Part shown: positions 1 to 7,561 of the stretch, piece after piece
Numbering within the stretch: position 1 is the first letter of the stretch
How the letters are laid out: each line of letters begins with the position of its first letter
Notes under the pieces: model-generated
Database searches by the model: none
What the model saw: the letters and a program-made list of their open reading frames with translations, nothing else
What the model was told of the DNA's origin: nothing
From: CAIUVD01 sp044338255
GTDB taxonomy: Bacteria > Planctomycetota > UBA11346
Reading direction: 5' to 3'
DNA: 15,989 bases
Assembly (NCBI GenBank): GCA_044338255.1
Contig: JBIILZ010000092.1
Coordinates: 1-15,989, forward strand
Made by a program: the position numbers and the translations under genes

Positions 1-130
1 AACACGCTGTCGTGTCCATGACTCATCCAGGCAAGAGAAGAGTGTAATCAGGGTGGAAAGAGCGGGATAGCGCAGTGCGCGACGAGAGATGTCCATGCCG
101 TCGCAAAAATTTACTGCAGGCTACATACAA

Positions 131-163
131 GTGAAATATCCCTGATTTTTCAGGCTGTTTCAC
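131..163. terminator. Nested stem-loop just after the AraC fragment
   Basis: GTGAAA (131-136) pairs with TTTCAC (158-163), and inside it CCTGA (141-145) pairs with TCAGG (150-154) around a TTTT loop. It lies 10 bases past the minus-strand stop at 173, so it may end that transcript, but there is no clear T run after the stem on the minus strand. It could also mark the junction where the rest of the regulator was lost. Confidence 0.35.
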
Positions 164-172
164 ACATCGTTG

Positions 173-547
173 TTATCGCAATGCCATTGCGTACCAGCCG
201 CTGTCGGGATCGAGGATGGTGCTCTGACGGCGCCCGGGGATGCGCTGGAAACAATCCCCGGGTGCGAGTGCGGATTTGCGCCCCTGGGCATCGCGATAGG
301 TGCCGCGATAGGTGCCGCGATAGGTGCCGCGATAGGTGCCGCGATAGGTGCCGCGATAGGTGCCACGCCCACGCAGAACGTACACCAACGACCACGTCAA
401 TGGCAGCAGGTCGACCTGATCGTGGGTCACTCCCGATTTGTCCATCACCCCGGCGCCGATGCGATCGCCGGCCGAGGTCACCCCGAGAAGGCGGTGGACC
501 AAGTGCGGGGCCGGCAGGGACTGGGTGCGTTTTCCCATTTTCCACAT
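173..547 (-). pseudogene. AraC-type regulator fragment: cupin sensor domain only, no HTH
   Basis: This reads as the N-terminal sensor half of an AraC-family regulator. An opening segment with LPAPHLVHRLLGV is followed by a cupin-like stretch containing WSLVYVLRGRGTY, then RDAQGRKSALAPGDCFQRIP and GRRQSTILDPDSGW, a pattern typical of AraC ligand-binding domains in sugar-use loci. The frame stops at TAA just after WYAMALR, about where the linker should begin, and I find no helix-turn-helix domain in any frame down to position 1. ATG at 547 has GGAG six bases upstream; ATG at 538 and TTG at 559 are alternatives. Inside the cupin the four-residue unit GTYR is repeated six times. The gene is divergent from the beta-galactosidase gene 70 bp away, the usual place for its regulator. 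It is probably a broken regulator; a stand-alone cupin protein is the alternative. Confidence 0.6.
293..364. repeat. Six perfect tandem copies of a 12-bp unit
   Basis: The unit GCGATAGGTGCC occurs six times without a mismatch (72 bp). On the minus strand it encodes GTYR and stays in frame with the AraC cupin sequence on both sides, so it lengthens a beta-strand region by about 20 residues without shifting the frame. Perfect identity suggests recent slippage expansion. Confidence 0.95.
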
Positions 548-616
548 CCCATTCTCCAATCCACGTATGAGAAGCTGATTTTTTCTGTTAATATTCTGCC
601 ACTTACCGGAGATCCC

Positions 617-1708
617 ATGGCCCGTACCGCATCCAAATCCCTTGCTCCGATCATTTCAGCGCGCCACGCCCTGACCGCCCGGGAGGCCCTGGTGCCGTGG
701 ATGCAACCCGAGCTCACCGGCATCAACCGCCTGCCCGGGCGCGCGACGCTGGCGTCGTTCGCTACCGCCGCCGAGGCCCTCGCCGAGCGCGGAGCGCGTC
801 ACCTCAGCCTCGATGGCACCTGGAAGTTCAAGGTCGTCGAGCAGGTCGAACTGACCCCGGCTGATTTCCCCACCGCCGAGACCACGGCCTGGGGCGACAT
901 CGAGGTCCCCGGTAATTGGACCATGCAGGGCTATGGTCTGCCGCATTACACCAATGTCCGCATGCCTTTTGCGCCATGCATTCCGCCGATTGTGCCACTG
1001 GCCAATCCCACCGGGCTGTACCGCACCACGTTCACCCTGCCAGCGAGCTGGAAGGGCAAACGCCTGGGGCTGCATTTCGGCGGCGTCGAGACGTGCTTCA
1101 GCGTGTGGCTCAACGGTATCGCCGTCGGTCTCGGCAAGGATTCACGACTGCCCAGCGAGTTCGATATCACCGACCTCGCTCAGCCTGGAGTCAACCACCT
1201 CGCGGTGCAGGTCATCAAATGGGCCGACTCGTCCTACCTCGAAGATCAGGATCATTGGCGCCAAGCCGGCATCCACCGCTCGGTACGCATCTTCGCCACC
1301 GAAACCAGTTGGATCGAAGATGTCTTCGCCCGTGGCAGCTATGACCACCAGCACGGTAGCGGCACCCTCGAGGTCACCGTGCGCGGCGGTAACATCCCCG
1401 CCAGCGGCTGGAAGACCCGGATGCAACTCCACGACGCACGCGGCAAGGCCGTGCTCAAGAAGCCGCTCATCGCCGAATTGCCCTTCGGCCTGTGTTCGCA
1501 TTCCGCCCACGCCGAAGGAGTGGCCAATCTCCGCGTCGAGCTGCCGAAGGTCGCCCCGTGGAGCGCGGAGACTCCGAACCTCTACACCGTCGTCGTCAGC
1601 CTGCTCGATGCCGCCGGCAAGGAGGTCGAAGCCACGCGCACACGCATCGGCTTCCGCAGCGTCGCCATCGTCGACCGCGAGCTGCGTATCAACGGCAAGA
1701 TGGTCTAA
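617..1708 (+). pseudogene. lacZ: Beta-galactosidase (GH2, LacZ type), N-terminal fragment up to a premature stop
   Basis: This is the first third of a LacZ-type glycoside hydrolase family 2 enzyme, which hydrolyses beta-galactosides such as lactose. The start ATG has GGAG five bases upstream; open sequence before 617 is not coding. Residues about 45-70 hold an INRLPGR segment and LDGTWKF, followed by the sugar-binding jelly roll (VPGNWTMQGYGLPHYTNV, GLYRTTF, WLNG). SSYLEDQDHW is at residues 205-214, and an immunoglobulin-like domain follows. The frame ends at codon 364 (TAA, 1706-1708) in NGKMV-stop-IRGVNRHDHD, a conserved LacZ segment that continues in the same frame. The 363-residue product would lack both catalytic glutamates. 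No signal peptide is visible, so a cytoplasmic enzyme is expected. It and the 1718-3862 fragment form one gene of 1081 residue positions (E. coli LacZ has 1024). Confidence 0.88.
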
Positions 1709-1717
1709 ATCCGCGGC

Positions 1718-3862
1718 GTGAACCGTCACGATCATGATGACCGCACCGGCAAGGCCGTCGATCGCGCAACCATGGAACGCGACCTTCAGCTTTTGAAACA
1801 ATTCAACTTCAACGCCGTGCGCTGCTCGCACTACCCCAACGACCCGCAGTGGCTGGACCTCTGCGACGAGCACGGTCTGTACGTCCTCGATGAGGCGGAT
1901 ATCGAAACCCATCATCACTATAATTCCCTCAACAAGGATCCGCGCTTCGGCCTGGCCTTCCTCGATCGCGGCATGCGCATGGTCCTGCGCGATCGCAACC
2001 ATGCCTGCATCTTCGGCTGGTCGCTCGGCAATGAGTCAGGTCATGGTCCGCACCATGGAGCGATGGCAGGATGGATCCGCGAAGCCGATCCGACGCGCAT
2101 CGTGCACCACGAAGGCGCCATCTGCAGCGGCTGGGATAAGGGCCTAGCCGTGACCGACCTGGTCTGCCCGATGTACCCTTCGATCGCCCAGATCGTCAAT
2201 CACGTCCGCACCTCTAAGGATCCCCGCCCGGTGATCATGTGCGAATACAACCACGCCATGGGCAATTCCGTCGGCAGCCTCGGCGATTACTGGGCGGCGA
2301 TCGAGACGCATCACGGCCTGCAGGGCGGCTTCATCTGGGAGATGTTCGATCACGGGGTCGCGGCGGTGCGCAAAAATGGCGTCAATGCCGTCGCCAAACC
2401 CGGCGAGGAGCGTGAATTCTGGGCCTATGGCGGCGACTTCGGCGATACCCCCAACGACCTGAATTTCTGCTGCGACGGCCTGGTCTGGCCCGATCGCACG
2501 CCACATCCGGCGATGTGGGAATGCAAGAAGCTCTTCCAGCCGCTGCGCGTCAGTGCCGTCAACATCGGCAATCGCGAGGTCGCCATCTGCAGCTGGTACG
2601 ACTTCATCGACACCAGTCACGTCGCCGGCACCTGGGAACTCACCCTCGATGGTCAACGGATCGAGTACGGCGAATTGCCCCAGCTGCTGCTCAAACCCGG
2701 CGAGACCACGATCATCACGGTACCCTTCAACGTGCCGCAGGTTCGCAGCGGCCAGGAACTGCACCTGATGTTGCACTTCCACGATCAGCGCGGCTCAGCG
2801 CTGGTGGAGAAGGGTCATGAAATCGCCTGGCATCAGCTGGCCGTGCCGGCCGGGGCGCTGGCTCCGGCGGTCAGCTACAAGAACCGCAGGGCCGTAGCCC
2901 ACCGCCCCGCGGTCACGCTCCGTAACGGCAAACGCGAGCTGGTGGTCAGCGGAAAAGATTTCGAGGTCGTGATCGCCAAGGACAGCGGTCAGGTGAGCGC
3001 CTGGCGTGTCGGCGGCAGCGACCTGCTCGTCAGCGGTCCGCAGCTCACGGCGTGGCGCGCGCCAACCGACAATGATGGCATCAAGGCCCTCGACATGGTC
3101 GTCGGCAAGACCGGCGGCAAGACCGGCGACTGGATCAAACCAGTCTCGCGGTGGATGGATGCCGGGCTGCACGCGCTCAACCGGACAGCGACGAAGATCC
3201 AGGCCAAGATCCAGGCCGATGGCTCGCTGTGCGTGCAATCGCAGCACCTCGCCTGGGGCAGCCAACGTCGGCTATCGATCACTGACCAACGGCGCCTGAT
3301 CATCGGCAGCGATGGCAGCCTGGCGTTTACACATCGCTTCGCGGTCGCCAAAGGTCTCCCCGATCTGCCCCGCCTGGGGGTTGAATTCGAGCTGCCGGAA
3401 GGCTTCGAAAGCCTCGAATTCTTCGGCCACGGGCCGCATGAAAGCTACAACGACCGCCTGCACGGGACGCCCGTCGGACGTTTCGCGAGCACCGTCAGCG
3501 AGCGCTACGTGCCCTACATCATGCCCCAGGAACACGGCAATATCGCGGGCTTGCGCTGGCTCGCGGTGCGTGATCGCAAGGGTCGCGGCCTGCTCGCGAG
3601 CCTCGCCGGCAGCGCCGAGGGCAAGGCCACCCATCTCAGCGATACCGAGCAGACCAAGGCCCATCACACCACCGATCTCACGCCTTCGCCGACGACCTTC
3701 GTCTATCTTGATGTGCGTCAACGCGGCCTCGGCGGGGCCAGCTGCGGACCGGATACCTTGGAGCAATACCGGATCCATCCGGGCCAGGATTACGACCTAG
3801 CCTATTGCCTGCGGCCCCTGGCCAAGGCCGACGACGCTGGGCTCGTCCATCGGCAGGCGTGA
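1718..3862 (+). CDS. lacZ: Beta-galactosidase (GH2, LacZ type), C-terminal fragment with the active site
   Basis: This continues the LacZ frame after the TAA at 1706. It has the GH2 TIM barrel with acid/base Glu in GNESGHG (residue 473 counted from 617) and nucleophile Glu in CEYNHAMGNS (residue 543), then QGGFIWEMFDHG, YGGDFGDTPND and DGLVWPDRTPHP. The C-terminal small-chain domain follows, including APTDNDG and GHGPHESYNDR. The only early starts are GTG at 1718 and ATG at 1772, and neither has a clear ribosome-binding site, so separate translation is doubtful. Apart from the stop the frame is clean to TGA at 3862, which fits a recent nonsense mutation, readthrough, or a sequencing error. 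Two 12-bp in-frame tandem duplications (3104-3127, 3194-3217) lie in the C-terminal domain. Without the N-terminal domains the fragment should not be a normal enzyme. Confidence 0.85.
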   Translation: MNRHDHDDRTGKAVDRATMERDLQLLKQFNFNAVRCSHYPNDPQWLDLCDEHGLYVLDEADIETHHHYNSLNKDPRFGLAFLDRGMRMVLRDRNHACIFGWSLGNESGHGPHHGAMAGWIREADPTRIVHHEGAICSGWDKGLAVTDLVCPMYPSIAQIVNHVRTSKDPRPVIMCEYNHAMGNSVGSLGDYWAAIETHHGLQGGFIWEMFDHGVAAVRKNGVNAVAKPGEEREFWAYGGDFGDTPNDLNFCCDGLVWPDRTPHPAMWECKKLFQPLRVSAVNIGNREVAICSWYDFIDTSHVAGTWELTLDGQRIEYGELPQLLLKPGETTIITVPFNVPQVRSGQELHLMLHFHDQRGSALVEKGHEIAWHQLAVPAGALAPAVSYKNRRAVAHRPAVTLRNGKRELVVSGKDFEVVIAKDSGQVSAWRVGGSDLLVSGPQLTAWRAPTDNDGIKALDMVVGKTGGKTGDWIKPVSRWMDAGLHALNRTATKIQAKIQADGSLCVQSQHLAWGSQRRLSITDQRRLIIGSDGSLAFTHRFAVAKGLPDLPRLGVEFELPEGFESLEFFGHGPHESYNDRLHGTPVGRFASTVSERYVPYIMPQEHGNIAGLRWLAVRDRKGRGLLASLAGSAEGKATHLSDTEQTKAHHTTDLTPSPTTFVYLDVRQRGLGGASCGPDTLEQYRIHPGQDYDLAYCLRPLAKADDAGLVHRQA

Positions 3863-3863
3863 A

Positions 3864-3885
3864 CGAGGAAGCTCCTCCTTCCTCG
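3864..3885 (+). terminator. Hairpin directly after the lacZ stop
   Basis: CGAGGAAG (3864-3871) and CTTCCTCG (3878-3885) form a perfect 8-bp stem with a CTCCTC loop, beginning two bases after the stop codon. There is no T run, so it may act as a weak terminator or as 3'-end protection of the mRNA. Confidence 0.4.
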
Positions 3886-3907
3886 AATCCGAAACGCTCC
3901 TGACGAT

Positions 3908-3965
3908 TGGCAGATCATCACTATCGGGCATGCTCAACGACATGCCCGATGGTGATGATCTGCTG
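3908..3965. repeat. Long inverted repeat over the start of the orphan gene
   Basis: The arms 3911-3932 and 3941-3962 are 22 bases each and differ at one position, which would be a G-U pair in RNA. The loop is CTCAACGA (3933-3940). One more G-C pair and two G-U pairs extend the stem outward. Both candidate start codons of the next gene (3930, 3942) lie in the hairpin. No T run follows, so this is not a standard terminator. Confidence 0.9.
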
Positions 3966-4523
3966 CGCTGCTTGTCAGCCTTGCAACGTGCTCAGGGAGC
4001 CTGGCTCGCCGACCTAGCGGGGGTCTGCGCGACCACCGATGTGGCCTTTACCGAGGTCTTCCGGCGCTGGCAGGAACAGCTCACCAGCACCAAGCTGCAC
4101 CTCCACCGCAGCGAAAGCCGCTTACTGCATTTCGTGCTCACGCCGCAGGTCCGCGAGCTGCATCAGGCGGCACGCATCGCGGTCGATGACGACTATGCCC
4201 TGGCCAAGACCTGGCAGCATCGGCTGGAAGCCTGGTTCCATGACATCCACCTTGAGACCACCTATCGGCGGCTCGAGAATCTCCGCGACCTCGACAACGA
4301 GCCGGTTAATGCCGATATCATCAGCGACCTCGTAACCCTCGCCGAACTTGCCGAACAGACGGCGCCGATTTTGGTCCGCATCGCCGCCGAACGCGATCTA
4401 CGCACCACGCAAGACCTGGCCTTTTTCGGGGTGCTTGCGCCCTGGCGGGTGCGCGGCTTGCCGGCCTTGCACAGCGTCCTCGGCTGGCTCGCGGAAACCC
4501 TCTCCGAAGAGGACGACTGGTAG
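3930..4523 (+). CDS. Hypothetical protein, helix-rich, upstream of pilT
   Basis: I do not recognise this 197-residue protein. It appears mostly alpha-helical and soluble, with no signal peptide, membrane span, cysteine cluster or obvious catalytic motif. Notable stretches are LHLHRSESRLLHFVLTPQV, a run of charged helices around TYRRLENLRDLDNEP, and an acidic end (LSEEDDW). The start is uncertain: ATG 3930 or ATG 3942 (MPDGDDLL), both buried in a long inverted repeat and neither with a good Shine-Dalgarno site. A stable mRNA hairpin there could restrain translation. The gene ends 106 bp before pilT on the same strand, so it could be co-transcribed and act with the pilus motor, but nothing in its sequence shows this. 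The clean long frame and local codon pattern support a real gene. Confidence 0.6.
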   Translation: MLNDMPDGDDLLRCLSALQRAQGAWLADLAGVCATTDVAFTEVFRRWQEQLTSTKLHLHRSESRLLHFVLTPQVRELHQAARIAVDDDYALAKTWQHRLEAWFHDIHLETTYRRLENLRDLDNEPVNADIISDLVTLAELAEQTAPILVRIAAERDLRTTQDLAFFGVLAPWRVRGLPALHSVLGWLAETLSEEDDW

Positions 4524-4629
4524 ACCCCTGCCAACGTTGGCGGCACAGCCGGTCGCGTGTCTGACGCACCTTCCCAAGCCAGCGAAAACGCGCCCTACCG
4601 CAGGCGTCCAAGCGGTGAGGGTGGTCTCC

Positions 4630-5706
4630 ATGTCCTACGAGATGAACCAATTGCTCCAGATCTGCCTGGATCAAAACGCCTCCGATATCCATATCACCGT
4701 CGGGCGCCCGCCGAGCTTCCGTATCAGCGGCAGCGTCAAGAGCTTGAAGAGCCCGCCGCTGACTCCAGAAGACACCGTCGCGCTGATGAAGCAGATCACC
4801 GGCGAACGTGGCCAGACCGAACTCGCAGAAGTCGGTTCGACCGACTTCGCCATCGGCTTCGAGGACAAGGGCCGCTTCCGCGTCAACGTCTTCAAACAGA
4901 AGCAGCGCGTGGCCATGGTCCTGCGCCTCATCCCCTCGAAGATCCTGACCATGGATGAGCTCGGCCTGCCGCCGCTCATCAAGGATATCGCTACGCGTCC
5001 CCGCGGTCTGGTGCTGGTCACCGGCCCCACCGGCTCGGGCAAGTCGACCTCGTTGGCAGCGATGATCGACTTCATCAATTCCGAGGAAGACGGCCACATC
5101 ATCACCCTCGAAGACCCCATCGAATTCACCCACAACCATAAGAAGTCGGTGGTCAATCAGCGTGAGATCCACGTCGATTGCCCGAGTTTCGAAGAAGGCC
5201 TGCGCCGCGCGCTGCGTGAGGATCCCGACGTCATCCTCGTCGGTGAAATGCGCGACCTGGCGACAATCTCGGCGGCAATCAGCGCCGCCGAGACCGGCCA
5301 CTTGGTGTTCGGCACCCTGCACACCACCGGCGCCGCGCGTACCGTCGACCGCATCATCGACGTCTTCCCCACCGATCAGCAGGAGATGGTGCGCACGCAG
5401 CTCGCTGGCAACCTCGTGGCGGTGATCTCGCAGGCCCTCGTCCCCAAGATCCCCAAGGGGCGCGTCGCCGCTTATGAGATCATGATCATGAATCCGGCGA
5501 TCTCGAACCTGATCCGTGAAAACAAGAGCTTCCGCATCGACTCGACGATCCAGACCAGCGCCAATCAGGGCATGATCCTGCTCGACGATTCGCTCTTCAA
5601 ACTGTACACCGCCGGCACTATCAGTTACGATAACATGATGACCTTCTCCAAGGACGTGGGCTATCTCACGCGTAAGGTCCAGGAAGCCGGGATGGGGCCG
5701 AAATGA
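4630..5706 (+). CDS. pilT: Type IV pilus retraction ATPase PilT
   Basis: PilT is the cytoplasmic hexameric ATPase that powers pilus depolymerisation, giving twitching motility, surface sensing and DNA uptake. The 358-residue product has the usual length. The N-terminal domain starts LLQICLDQNASDIHITVGRP. The RecA-like core has Walker A GPTGSGKS (residues 132-139), the Asp box IITLEDPIEF, Walker B DVILVGEMRD and the His box GHLVFGTLHT. The C-terminal AISNLIREN matches the AIRNLIRE signature that separates PilT from PilB. The start ATG follows a GAGG about nine bases upstream. The frame is open far upstream, but that sequence overlaps the previous gene and is not PilT-like. It is followed by pilB and pilC on the same strand, the extension motor and platform of the same machine. 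Confidence 0.97.
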   Translation: MSYEMNQLLQICLDQNASDIHITVGRPPSFRISGSVKSLKSPPLTPEDTVALMKQITGERGQTELAEVGSTDFAIGFEDKGRFRVNVFKQKQRVAMVLRLIPSKILTMDELGLPPLIKDIATRPRGLVLVTGPTGSGKSTSLAAMIDFINSEEDGHIITLEDPIEFTHNHKKSVVNQREIHVDCPSFEEGLRRALREDPDVILVGEMRDLATISAAISAAETGHLVFGTLHTTGAARTVDRIIDVFPTDQQEMVRTQLAGNLVAVISQALVPKIPKGRVAAYEIMIMNPAISNLIRENKSFRIDSTIQTSANQGMILLDDSLFKLYTAGTISYDNMMTFSKDVGYLTRKVQEAGMGPK

Positions 5707-5773
5707 AGACCCTTTTTGCCCCGGTCTGATTGCCGCCTGACACCCCTCCTTTCAACGATTGAAGAATTGTGCC

Positions 5774-7543
5774 ATGATCAAATCCGGCGGCGTCGATCCC
5801 AAAGCCTTGCTCAAGCTCCTCTATGAATGGGAGGAAGTCGACAAGGACACCGCGCAGAAGATCTTCGGCATGCATCGCACGCAGAAACTCGACATCGTCC
5901 AGGCCTGCCTAGACGGAGGCATCCGCCTCGACGCAGTCCTCGGTGCCTTGGCCCGCCTACTCGGCATGGAGATGGTCCAGCTCGCCGGCGTGGTCATGCC
6001 CAAGGCCCTGATCGACAAAGTCAGCTCGCGCACCGCCCGCAACTATCGCATCATTCCCGTGCGCTTCGATGGCAAAGCGCTGGTCGTCGCCACCAGCGAT
6101 CCCGACAACCTCGCGGCCCTCGATGATCTGAAATTCGAAATTGGCGTCGAACAGGTCAAGCCCGCCCTGGCCTCCGAAGAAGCCATCAATGCCGCGTTGG
6201 ACCAATACTATCCCGTCGCTGCCGTCGACGAGGCCGGCGACCTCGCCCGGCAGCTGATGGAAGCCAAAGGCATGGAAGAAGTCCTCGATGCCGATCAAGG
6301 CGGCGATGCCTTCAACATCGATGTCGAGGCCCTCGCTAAAGAGAACATGAACGATCCGGCAGCCATGGCCGAGTCGGCGCCAGTGCGCAAGCTGTTGAAT
6401 CTGATCCTGCTCACCGGGGTCAAAGCCCAGGCTTCCGACATCCACTTCGAGCCCTTCGAAGACACCTTCCGCGTGCGCAACCGCATCGACGGCGTGCTCT
6501 ACGAAATGCTGCCAGTACCGAAGAACCTCTCTGCCGCCCTGGTCGCGCGCATCAAGGTCATGTCGCACCTCGACATCGCCGAACGGCGCATGCCCCAGGA
6601 CGGTAAGATCCCCATCCGCATCGGTGATCGCGAAGTCGATCTGCGTATCTCGACCCTCCCGACGATGTTCGGCGAATCAGTGGTGATCCGTATCCTCGAT
6701 CGCAAAGTGGTGAACCTCGATCTCGAGAAGATCGGTCTGCCTGAAGAACAGCTGGCCTACTTCAAGCAGGTCATCGAACGCCCCAACGGCATCGTCATCG
6801 TCACCGGTCCAACTGGCTCGGGCAAGACCACCACGCTCTATTCGGCGCTGTCGGCGGTGAACTCCCCGGAAGTGAAGATCATCACCACCGAAGATCCCGT
6901 CGAATACGAAATCAACGGCCTGATCCAGGTCCCCGTCGATGAGAACGTCGGCCGGTCGTTTGCCGCCTGTCTGCGTGCGATCCTCCGCCAGGATCCCGAC
7001 ATCGTCCTGGTCGGCGAAGCCCGCGACAAGGAAACCGCGCAGATCGCCATCCAGGCCTCGCTCACCGGCCACTTGGTGTTCACGACATTACATACCAATG
7101 ACGCACCGACGGCGATCTCGCGCTTGATCGACATGGGTTGTGAGCCGTTCCTGCTCGCCGCGACCCTCGAAACCATCTGTGCACAGCGCCTGGTACGTAC
7201 GATCTGCGTCAAATGCAAGACCGCCTACGAACCTAACGAAGAAGAGCTGATGCAGCTCAACATCAAGACTCGCGACGTCTCGAACCAGCGTTTCTACTAC
7301 GGTAAGGGCTGCGACAATTGCAAGAATACCGGATACAAAGGACGTACCGCGCTCTTCGAGTTGATGGACATCAACGACACCCTGCGCGAACTGATCATTA
7401 ACAAGGCGAGTGCCTCGGCGCTGCGCTCGGTGGCCCAGCGCGGTGGTATGCGCACCCTGCGCGACGCCGGCATCCAGAAGATCTTCGCTGGGTTAACCAC
7501 CATCGAAGAGGTGGTACGCGAAACCCTTGCGGTCGAAGACTAA
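5774..7543 (+). CDS. pilB: Type IV pilus assembly ATPase PilB (GspE/PulE family)
   Basis: PilB is the cytoplasmic ATPase that drives pilin addition at the inner-membrane platform. The product is 589 residues. The N-terminal GspE/MshEN-type domain (about residues 10-150) includes RNYRIIPVRFDGKALVVATSDP and a DLKFEIG segment. The ATPase core has SDIHFEPFEDTFRVRNRIDG, Walker A GPTGSGKT (345-352), Asp box IITTEDPVEY, Walker B DIVLVGEARD and His box GHLVFTTLHT. The zinc-binding four cysteines are at 478/481 and 513/516. ATG 5774 with a weak GAAG upstream is preferred to TTG 5759, which has no ribosome-binding site. It lies 67 bp after pilT and 18 bp before pilC, so the three probably form one transcript. 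A secretion ATPase (GspE) is less likely beside pilT. Confidence 0.96.
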   Translation: MIKSGGVDPKALLKLLYEWEEVDKDTAQKIFGMHRTQKLDIVQACLDGGIRLDAVLGALARLLGMEMVQLAGVVMPKALIDKVSSRTARNYRIIPVRFDGKALVVATSDPDNLAALDDLKFEIGVEQVKPALASEEAINAALDQYYPVAAVDEAGDLARQLMEAKGMEEVLDADQGGDAFNIDVEALAKENMNDPAAMAESAPVRKLLNLILLTGVKAQASDIHFEPFEDTFRVRNRIDGVLYEMLPVPKNLSAALVARIKVMSHLDIAERRMPQDGKIPIRIGDREVDLRISTLPTMFGESVVIRILDRKVVNLDLEKIGLPEEQLAYFKQVIERPNGIVIVTGPTGSGKTTTLYSALSAVNSPEVKIITTEDPVEYEINGLIQVPVDENVGRSFAACLRAILRQDPDIVLVGEARDKETAQIAIQASLTGHLVFTTLHTNDAPTAISRLIDMGCEPFLLAATLETICAQRLVRTICVKCKTAYEPNEEELMQLNIKTRDVSNQRFYYGKGCDNCKNTGYKGRTALFELMDINDTLRELIINKASASALRSVAQRGGMRTLRDAGIQKIFAGLTTIEEVVRETLAVED

Positions 7544-7561
7544 GTCCAGGATCATCCCAAC

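Noticed and set aside
1..96. Minus-strand open frame from ATG 96 running off the window (MDISRRALRYPALSTLITLFSCLDES), with a faint lipoprotein-signal look (LFSC).
   Set aside because: Only 32 codons are visible, there is no ribosome-binding site, and the lipobox has Phe at -2. It cannot be judged without the sequence before position 1.
293..364. CRISPR array reading of the tandem repeat.
   Set aside because: The units are 12 bp, directly adjacent, with no spacers and no cas genes; it is an in-frame coding repeat.
170..616. Upstream extension of the lacZ frame to 170.
   Set aside because: It reads antisense through the AraC fragment and the repeat array; ATG 617 has a good ribosome-binding site and fits the LacZ N-terminus.
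1142..2002. Long minus-strand frame of 286 codons opposite lacZ.
   Set aside because: It shadows the strong LacZ match, and its residues show no family features. Other long frames opposite pilB, pilT and recJ are rejected for the same reason.
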